A DNA stretch of 38,866 bases. Source: Gammaproteobacteria bacterium. GTDB taxonomy: Bacteria > Pseudomonadota > Gammaproteobacteria > Pseudomonadales > Azotimanducaceae. A program made the translations under genes and the position numbers. The stretch covers positions 1-38,866 of the forward strand of contig JAPPAV010000111.1 in NCBI GenBank assembly GCA_026705345.1. Reading direction: 5' to 3'. Positions 33,460 to 38,866 of the stretch are shown here, in pieces. How positions within the stretch are numbered: the first letter of the stretch is position 1; each line of letters starts with the position of its first letter. The notes below the pieces were generated by a model. It was given only the letters and a program-made list of their open reading frames with translations, searched no databases and was not told the DNA's origin.

Positions 33460-34716
33460 ATGCCCATGAACGTCAAACCCGTGCCGACCTTGGACGACGA
33501 GGTCAACGAGGTGCGGCTGGCCACGGCGGAGATCGTCAACAACGACATCCTGCCCGTCGAAGACAAGCTCTGGGCGCGCCGCGGCGACGGCGGTCGCCCC
33601 AGTCGCGAGCAGCAGGAGGAGTCCCATGAACTGCGCGTCGGTGTGCAGAACAAGGTCAAGCAGGCGAACCTGTGGGCGCCGCACCTGCCACCGGAGTTCG
33701 GCGGCATGGGGCTGTCTTTCATGCAGCATGCCTATATGAACGAAGTGCTGGCCTACAGCCCGGGCGCGGCATCGCTCTTTGGGGTGGTCGCCCCGAATTC
33801 CGGCAACCAGAAGATCCTCGTCAAGTACGGGTCGCCTGAGCAGCACGAGAAATGGCTGAAGCCGTTGACCGAAGGCCGGATGCAATCGGGCTTCTCCATG
33901 ACCGAGCCGCACAACGCCGGATCGGATCCGCGCTCCATCCAGACCCGCGCCGAGTTAGACGGCGACGAGTGGGTGATCAACGGCCACAAGTGGTTCACCT
34001 CCAACGGGCACGCGGCCCATTTCTTCATCGTCATGTGCCGAACGGCGGACCCGGACGATCCCGGCGGCGTCAACGAGAAGATGACGCAGATCATTGTTCC
34101 CAAGGACACCCCGGGGGTGAACATCGTCCGCGGCGTACCGGTCTGGGGCAAGGCGTCGTCGCACTGCGAGATCATCTACGACAACGTTCGGGTGCCGAAG
34201 TCGAACCAGCTCGGCAGCACAGGCACTGGCCACCAGGCCGCCCAGGACCGCCTGGGCGCGGGGCGCATCTACCACTGCATGAACTCGGTGGGTTCCATGT
34301 GGCGCTGTTTCGACCTGATGGTGGACCGGATCATGACCCGCGAGGTGCACGGCGGCGAGAAGCTCGAGGAGAAGCAGTTCATGCAGGGCTTCATCGCCGA
34401 CTCCTACATGGACATCCAGGCCTCGAGGCTGATGGTCGTGGACTGCGCCCGCAAGATGGAGGAGGGCGCCGACTCCCGAACGGACATCTCGTCGATCAAG
34501 GTCTACGTTCCCAACGCCTACCACCGGGTGGTCGACCGGGCCATCCAGGTCTACGGCGCAGCCGGTGTCTCCGGCGACTTCCCTTTCGCCGGTATGTACG
34601 AGGGGGCGCGAACGCTCCGCATCGCTGACGGCCCGGACGAGGTTCACAAGATACTCATCGCCAAGAACGTGCTCCGCCGCTATCACGCTGGCGAGTCCTG
34701 GGACTTCGGGAACTAG
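33460..34716 (+). CDS. Acyl-CoA dehydrogenase family protein
   Basis: The 418-residue flavoprotein has the ACAD central motif M-T-E-P-H-N-A-G-S-D-P, the substrate-side W-F-T-S-N-G-H-A, and a C-terminal L-R-I-A-D-G-P-D-E-V-H-K typical of ACAD11-like enzymes. It would oxidise a CoA-thioester at the alpha-beta position with FAD, passing electrons to ETF. The ATG at 33460 follows GGGAGGGG. The next gene, an FAH/hydratase-family protein, starts one base after its stop, so they form one operon. The substrate class is not predictable. Confidence 0.95.
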   Translation: MPMNVKPVPTLDDEVNEVRLATAEIVNNDILPVEDKLWARRGDGGRPSREQQEESHELRVGVQNKVKQANLWAPHLPPEFGGMGLSFMQHAYMNEVLAYSPGAASLFGVVAPNSGNQKILVKYGSPEQHEKWLKPLTEGRMQSGFSMTEPHNAGSDPRSIQTRAELDGDEWVINGHKWFTSNGHAAHFFIVMCRTADPDDPGGVNEKMTQIIVPKDTPGVNIVRGVPVWGKASSHCEIIYDNVRVPKSNQLGSTGTGHQAAQDRLGAGRIYHCMNSVGSMWRCFDLMVDRIMTREVHGGEKLEEKQFMQGFIADSYMDIQASRLMVVDCARKMEEGADSRTDISSIKVYVPNAYHRVVDRAIQVYGAAGVSGDFPFAGMYEGARTLRIADGPDEVHKILIAKNVLRRYHAGESWDFGN

Positions 34717-34717
34717 C

Positions 34718-35422
34718 ATGGGAGATCTCGTCGCCAACATGGCAGCCGCGATCCGGGACGGCGGGTTGCTGCCGAAGATGCCTGCCGGTCTCACTCTCGA
34801 AGATGCCTACGCATTGCAGAAAAGAGTCGTCGCCGCCGTAGCTGGCGGCGCCGTCGCTGGGCTCAAGGCGGGGATGACCGCTGCCGCGGGGCAGCAGGCG
34901 TTCGGTCTCACCCATCCGTTGATCGGCAGCCTCTACGAATCCGGTCGGCTGGCACCGGCTGTGTCGTTTTCCAGCGCACCGGGGGTGAGCCTCGAATGCG
35001 AAATCGGCCTCGTCGTCGACGAGAACGGCGCGCCGAAGACCGCCGGACCCGTAATCGAGGTGCCGCGCATGGCGTTCGTGGACGAGGAGGACAGGAACGG
35101 CGCCAATCTCACCGCCTGCAATATCGCCGCCGACCGCTACATCGTCGGCGAGCAGCAGCCGCTACGGGACGCCTACGGGGACATCCAGATCACGTTGACG
35201 CGTGACGGCGAGGCGGTGTGTTCGGCACCGGCTTCCGATGCCTTGGGCGGGCCCCAGGCGGCGCTAGCCTGGATGCTGAACGAGGCCCGGGAACGGGGCC
35301 TGCAGATCGAAGACGGCATGTTGCTCATCACGGGTGCCTGCGGGGGCATACATCCCGCGGTGCCCGGCCACTATGTCGCCGACTACGGGGATTTCGGCAG
35401 GATCGAGTTCACGGTGACCTGA
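34718..35422 (+). CDS. 2-keto-4-pentenoate hydratase / fumarylacetoacetate hydrolase family protein
   Basis: The 234-residue protein matches the MhpD-like branch of the FAH superfamily: an N-terminal helical L-T-L-E-D-A-Y-A-L-Q-K segment, G-A-V-A-G-L-K-A-G-M, the metal-site strand L-E-C-E-I-G-L-V-V-D, and G-A-C-G-G-I-H-P near the end. Members hydrate or cleave 2-oxo-enoic acids with a divalent metal. The ATG at 34718 lies one base after the acyl-CoA dehydrogenase stop; GGGAAC nearby is a weak ribosome site. Coupling suggests a shared degradation pathway. Confidence 0.9.
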   Translation: MGDLVANMAAAIRDGGLLPKMPAGLTLEDAYALQKRVVAAVAGGAVAGLKAGMTAAAGQQAFGLTHPLIGSLYESGRLAPAVSFSSAPGVSLECEIGLVVDENGAPKTAGPVIEVPRMAFVDEEDRNGANLTACNIAADRYIVGEQQPLRDAYGDIQITLTRDGEAVCSAPASDALGGPQAALAWMLNEARERGLQIEDGMLLITGACGGIHPAVPGHYVADYGDFGRIEFTVT

Positions 35423-35427
35423 ACGGA

Positions 35428-36197
35428 TCAGGCGCTCGCGTAACGCTTTTCGAGCCTCGCGACAACGCCGGGATTGGCCGCGGCGACGTTCTTCGTCTCC
35501 ATCGGGTCGCGCTCGAGATCGAGCAGCGTTCGGTCCTCGAAGAAGCCGTCGATGAGTTTGTAGCGCGGATCCGCCACCATGCGCCAGCGGCCGTGGGCGG
35601 CTTTCTTCGTGACCAGCGCCGATCGCACACAGTCCCGATGGTCGGCGCGCTCGCCCGTCAACAGTGGCTTGACGGACCGGCTTTCGTAGGTTTGCGGGAT
35701 GGGCTCGCCTGCGAAGTCGAGGCATGTTGCCGCGAGGTCCACGAAACTGACAGGGCATCGTTTTGCTCGCCCTGCAGGATGTCCGGCCCCGCCATGACGA
35801 GCGGGACGTTGGTGGGGTCGGTTCAGTGATTCCATGAAAGTTTCCACCCCGTGGCCGGGCCGCGGACGGCAGGGAACAACGGGCCGTAGGGGACGGGCTT
35901 GTCCCGTCCCGCCAGCCCACGGGCGCATATGACGTGGGCGACCACAAGGGTCGCCCCTACGAATCTTCAGGCGATTCAACGGGTTGCGGACTCATTCCAT
36001 GCGAGGCACGATCTTGCGGGACCGCACAACGGCGATGGCACGATCGCGCCACGCGAGAAGTCCATGCCGCGAGCGGCAAGCCGGTCGAAATTCGGTGTCG
36101 GCACGGGGTTCGCCGGGTTGCGACCGATCCAGTCGTAGCGGTGGGCCATCGCTTCGCTCCGCGCCTGGCCACCTAGGCGGTATCGATTTGGCTGCAA
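35428..36197 (-). pseudogene. Sulfatase pseudogene split by a deletion that now holds a REP pair
   Basis: The 5' remnant (about 36170-35990) reads R-Y-D-W-I-G, T-P-N-F-D-R-L-A-A-R-G and S-P-L-C-G-P-A-R-S-C-L, the formylglycine motif region of a sulfatase. The 3' remnant (about 35860-35428) gives N-V-P-L-V-M-A-G-P-D-I in one frame and, after a shift near 35760, F-V-D-L-A-A-T-C-L-D-F-A-G through to L-D-L-E-R-D-P-M-E-T-K-N. Roughly 250-300 central residues are missing. The gap between the remnants is occupied by the REP pair at 35886-35960. Confidence 0.8.
35886..35960. repeat. REP-like inverted pair (BIME), locus 8, inside a sulfatase pseudogene
   Basis: A GTAG hairpin with stem GGGACGGG and loop CTTGT is followed by an inverted hairpin with loop CACAAGG that ends in CCCCTAC. 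The order of the two hairpin types is reversed relative to loci 1, 3 and 5, meaning the whole pair is inverted. It sits exactly between the two sulfatase fragments. Confidence 0.9.
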
Positions 36198-36200
36198 GGG

Positions 36201-36968
36201 TCACTCGCGAACGTAGCGTTCGGCATCCTCCAAGAACACTCGGTCCGCATGGTGAAGGAACAACTCGCCGAGGTACTCGCTGGGCAGATGCAGGGCGATG
36301 CAAGTTCTCATCTTGGTCAACTCCCGGTAGGGATCGACCTCCCGACCAGTGAGTTCCGCCAGCGCCTTGACAACGTCTCTGCGTGTCTGGTGGTCCAGTG
36401 TGGCGAGAATCTTCGCCTGCAGGTCGTTGCCCAAGGGCTCTTTCAAGTCGTTCCAGAACTTCGCCCACAGGGCTTCGGTGGCCTTGTCGCCAACACACTC
36501 GGCCACCGTCGTCACCTGCATCTGCATCTCGGCCCCACGGAGTTCCTCTTCCGCAACACGACCGAATAGATCGACGTCAATCCCCTGCACGAGCACACTG
36601 TTTTCGGCACCTTGGGTCACTCGCAGAAACCCGAATCCCGTCCCCTCGGGCCGTCGGCCATCTTCACTGAAGGTGTCCATTCTCACTTGCAGGACGTGTA
36701 GGGAACCGGAAGCGAGCAGATCGGCAATGAAAGTGTCCGGCGGGTCGCTGTCATCGGAGGATGCCTCCTCGAACCGCAACGCGCCGTTGTCGGCGCGGGA
36801 GACCTTTATGCGGTCTTCGCCTTCGGCCGCCCGCCACGTACCCACGAGTTGCCCAGCCATGGGACTCTCGCTCCAGTTCAGCGGGTTCTCGAAGGTTTGG
36901 CACGCCGACAGCAACATGGTGCCGACAAGCAGGATGAATTCGGCGAGGAGCCTTCGACTCCCGATCAT
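36201..36968 (-). CDS. Hypothetical lipoprotein
   Basis: The 255-residue protein has a basic start (M-I-G-S-R-R), a hydrophobic stretch and lipobox L-L-S-A-C near residue 23, so it should be lipid-anchored. A beta-rich section follows (about 35-135, beginning L-V-G-T-W-R-A), then a helical C-terminus from about 140. G-T-W near the start of the mature part resembles lipocalin-type entry segments, but I would not assign a family. I chose the ATG at 36968 because it gives a normal signal peptide; the longer frame to 37031 does not. It is transcribed towards the sulfatase pseudogene. Confidence 0.8.
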   Translation of the reverse strand: MIGSRRLLAEFILLVGTMLLSACQTFENPLNWSESPMAGQLVGTWRAAEGEDRIKVSRADNGALRFEEASSDDSDPPDTFIADLLASGSLHVLQVRMDTFSEDGRRPEGTGFGFLRVTQGAENSVLVQGIDVDLFGRVAEEELRGAEMQMQVTTVAECVGDKATEALWAKFWNDLKEPLGNDLQAKILATLDHQTRRDVVKALAELTGREVDPYRELTKMRTCIALHLPSEYLGELFLHHADRVFLEDAERYVRE

Positions 36969-37080
36969 TCGGCGTCCCGTGGTGCGCACAGCGTACCGAG
37001 CATCCCCGGTAGTGTTTGACAAGTCAACCACAGCCCTGGCCGGAGAGCGGCCTCGTTCGTACCGGTCGACAATCGCCGTA

Positions 37081-37479
37081 TCAATGTGCAGACCGCAACT
37101 CCGGGAAGTACGTCCCGAAGAAACCCCGGTCGCGCGTCAAGAGGGTGTCCGCGACGGCAAGCGCGTGTGCACCGATCAGAAAGTCGGTGATGATGCGCGT
37201 TCGCGGTCCACCGGCCTCGCGATAGCGCTTCCACCGCACCCCGGCCTCGAACGCGATGTTCGTGTTGATCGGCGAGGTCGTCGCGTTGATCTCGCGCAGT
37301 GCCCGGTCGAGGGTTGCGCGGTCCGGGAATGCCGCCGTCAACTCCGCATAGACGACATCGGACACGACGACGGCGCCCGCGTCGTAGGCCGCACGCAGGC
37401 GTTCCTGGGATTCTCGACCGTACCGCTCATCGGGTAGGAACACGTCGAGTAGAGCGCTCGTATCCACTGCGGCAATCAC
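37081..37479 (-). CDS. vapC: PIN-domain toxin, VapC family
   Basis: The 132-residue protein has the four acidic PIN residues D6 (A-V-D-T-S-A-L-L-D), E46 (V-Y-A-E-L), D99 (I-I-T-D-F-L-I-G-A-H-A) and D117 (L-T-R-D-R-G-F-F). VapC proteins are Mg-dependent RNases that cut tRNA or rRNA. Its ATG overlaps the stop of the AbrB-type antitoxin gene (ATGA). All catalytic residues are present, so it is probably active. Confidence 0.93.
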   Translation of the reverse strand: MIAAVDTSALLDVFLPDERYGRESQERLRAAYDAGAVVVSDVVYAELTAAFPDRATLDRALREINATTSPINTNIAFEAGVRWKRYREAGGPRTRIITDFLIGAHALAVADTLLTRDRGFFGTYFPELRSAH

Positions 37480-37691
37480 CGTCCGCGGATCTCCTCGATC
37501 AGGTCGTCCGTATTGCCGCCGCCGCCGAGCACCCCGTAGATACGTTCGACCGGATGTGCCGTCGTGGTGCGTTTCTGGATAAGCAACCCGCGTTTGGTGG
37601 GAATCATCTCGACCTCCACGTTGTGATTCATCCCGAACTGGTCTCGCAAGGTCTTGGGAATGGTGACTTGGCCTCGTTCGGATACGCGCAT
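37476..37691 (-). CDS. vapB: AbrB/MazE-type antitoxin (VapB)
   Basis: The 71-residue protein begins M-R-V-S-E-R-G-Q-V-T-I-P-K, the swapped-hairpin AbrB fold, with I-P-T-K-R-G-L-L-I in the second half. The C-terminal 25 residues are the likely VapC-binding tail. I chose the ATG at 37691 over an upstream in-frame ATG because the AbrB fold starts here. It is the first gene of a vapBC operon and probably an autorepressor. Confidence 0.92.
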   Translation of the reverse strand: MRVSERGQVTIPKTLRDQFGMNHNVEVEMIPTKRGLLIQKRTTTAHPVERIYGVLGGGGNTDDLIEEIRGR

Positions 37692-37700
37692 GTCAAATCC

Positions 37701-37729
37701 GTATGAAAAGAATACGCTGCAAATCATAC
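37701..37729. promoter_or_regulatory. Possible VapB operator (GTAT/ATAC inverted repeats)
   Basis: GTATGAAAAGAATAC at 37701-37715 has GTAT...ATAC ends, and a further TCATAC at 37724-37729 pairs with the leading GTATGA. They stand 10 bp upstream of the vapB start in an AT-rich pocket, the position expected for autoregulation. Confidence 0.4.
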
Positions 37730-37841
37730 TCAATGCTCCTGAATCACTCCAACCCCGAAGAGCGCTCGCGGCCAGCCTCGCAGTTGACCCGGTCCCCTGC
37801 CTCGCGCACAGTTCGCCGCTTGTTCCAGATCGAGTTCCGCC

Positions 37842-38866
37842 ATGGCGCCGCTATCCCGCTTCCGTGTCGTCGAGTTGGGTGTTGGTCCCGTCACGGGATT
37901 GGCGACCATGGTGCTCGCCGATTTTGGTGCGGATGTCGTCAAGGTGGTGCCACGAGGGGGTGACCCGTTCCGGGGTATGGGATCGTGGCCGTTGTGGACC
38001 CGGGGCAAACGGATCGTCGAGGCGAGTCTCGACGATCCGGACGACCTGGCGGCGTTGCGCAGCCTGATCGTCGACTCGGCCGACGCCGTGCTGACCAACC
38101 TTGATCGGGCCACCCGGGAAGTCATTGGCCTCGATGCCGAGTCCCTGGGCCGACCCGACCTCGTCTTGGGCATCGTGTCAGGGTTTGGCGAGGACGGCCC
38201 CTACGCGAACTATCCCGCCTATGAACAGGTGGTGGCGGCGAAGTCCGGTCGAATGCTCAACTTCGCCGGCGTCGCGGACCGGCCGGGCCCGAACTACGCA
38301 GCGTTGCAGGTCGGCACCCATGCCACGGCGCAGAGTGCAGCCTTCGGCCTCCTGGCGGCCCTGATCGGACGCGAGGCGACGGGCCACGGCTTCACGTTCG
38401 ATACGTCGCTGTTGCGCGGCATGATGCCCTACGAGATGGGCATCATGGCGATGGCCCAACTGTGGGACAAGGGCATCTTGGAGCGACCCAAGATCACCCG
38501 CGACCGAACCGTGTCGATGCCGACCTTCAATTACCACCCGGTGCGCACCAAGGACGGCAAGTGGCTGCAACTCGGCAACCTTCTCCCGCACCTTCTCGAC
38601 AATTTCTTCCGGGCATCCGGGCTCGACGCCGTGATCGCACAAAGCGAGCACCCGGGCGATCCGTTCCGCTGGCCTCGGCAGGCGGTCGAGGAGTTCCGCG
38701 ACTACCTCTTCGAACACATGCAGTCGAAGACGCTGGCCGAATGGACCGACATCTTCGTCGCCGACGGCGGCGTTGCCTCGCACCCCTACCAGACGACCCA
38801 GGAGGCGCTGGCCGACCCGGATGTCACGGCGAATGGCCATGCGGTCGATCGCGATGGCGTGACCCA
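37842..38866 (+). CDS. CaiB/BaiF family CoA-transferase, 5' part (runs off the window)
   Basis: The open frame from the ATG at 37842 continues past the right edge with 341 complete codons. It shows the type III CoA-transferase start (R-V-V-E-L-G-V-G-P-V-T-G-L-A), A-D-F-G-A-D-V-V-K-V, and the catalytic-Asp region F-T-F-D187-T-S-L-L-R-G. Such enzymes move CoA between carboxylic acids. The usual G-P-x-x-D-P motif near the N-terminus reads R-G-G-D-P-F-R-G-M-G. No clear Shine-Dalgarno precedes the ATG. It may work with the acyl-CoA dehydrogenase operon, though unrelated genes lie between them. Confidence 0.9.
   Translation, partial: MAPLSRFRVVELGVGPVTGLATMVLADFGADVVKVVPRGGDPFRGMGSWPLWTRGKRIVEASLDDPDDLAALRSLIVDSADAVLTNLDRATREVIGLDAESLGRPDLVLGIVSGFGEDGPYANYPAYEQVVAAKSGRMLNFAGVADRPGPNYAALQVGTHATAQSAAFGLLAALIGREATGHGFTFDTSLLRGMMPYEMGIMAMAQLWDKGILERPKITRDRTVSMPTFNYHPVRTKDGKWLQLGNLLPHLLDNFFRASGLDAVIAQSEHPGDPFRWPRQAVEEFRDYLFEHMQSKTLAEWTDIFVADGGVASHPYQTTQEALADPDVTANGHAVDRDGVT

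Noticed and set aside
873-35960. CRISPR array as an explanation of the recurrent palindromes
   Set aside because: The repeats are dispersed, irregularly spaced and inverted in pairs, with no uniform spacers and no cas genes.

Overview
The window is GC-rich, densely coded DNA from a Gram-negative bacterium, most likely a proteobacterium. The evidence is a TonB-receptor relic, two lipoproteins with lipoboxes, Shine-Dalgarno starts, many stop/start overlaps (ATGA, GTGA, TGATG) and a REP-type repeat family. No rRNA or tRNA gene was recognised, so the lineage is not resolved. The mix of sulfatases, phytanoyl-CoA dioxygenase, vanadium haloperoxidase, CaiB-type CoA-transferase and acyl-CoA dehydrogenase suits a marine or host-associated heterotroph; that is inference.

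Layout. 1-841: tail of an SPFH-domain gene, a ribbon-helix-helix protein and a small zinc-finger protein. 962-5019: a PhyH-family oxygenase translationally coupled to an arsenate-reductase-like phosphatase, then an SDR and a beta-lactamase-fold hydrolase. 5242-6769: a three-gene split-HipA (HipBST-type) toxin-antitoxin operon with three 16-bp palindromic operators. 7035-8971: VOC protein and Cys-type sulfatase. 9356-17241: an accessory island with Uma2 nuclease, truncated RhuM, frameshifted AAA ATPase, two PD-(D/E)XK nucleases, a RAYT-transposase relic, and a protease/antitoxin/YoeB operon. 17358-22642: five overlapping minus-strand genes (sterol-desaturase-like hydroxylase, GH3 ligase, enolase-superfamily enzyme, membrane protein, YcaQ-like glycosylase). 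22812-27117: a large FG-GAP/ASPIC/haloperoxidase lipoprotein and an internally deleted TonB receptor. 27212-31553: a two-gene ABC exporter plus a VOC protein. 31872-34716: a MerR-TPR regulator divergent from an acyl-CoA dehydrogenase. 34718-38866: FAH-family hydratase, sulfatase pseudogene, lipoprotein, VapBC, and the start of a CoA-transferase.

Eight intergenic loci carry the same REP-like hairpin pairs: a GTAG foot, a GC-rich stem of 7-8 bp and a loop usually CTTGT, arranged mostly as inverted pairs (BIME-like). One lies in the deletion scar of the sulfatase pseudogene and one supplies the arsC stop codon. The GTAG foot is the known RAYT recognition feature, and a decayed RAYT-like gene lies at about 13.8-14.1 kb.

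Best candidates for new biology: (i) the PhyH-family protein, whose iron-binding HxD motif reads H-R-A, as in non-haem iron halogenases, coupled to arsC; (ii) the HipBST operon with its operator array; (iii) the protease-antitoxin-YoeB operon with an atypical antitoxin; (iv) the hydroxylase-GH3-enolase operon; (v) the FG-GAP/ASPIC/haloperoxidase fusion.
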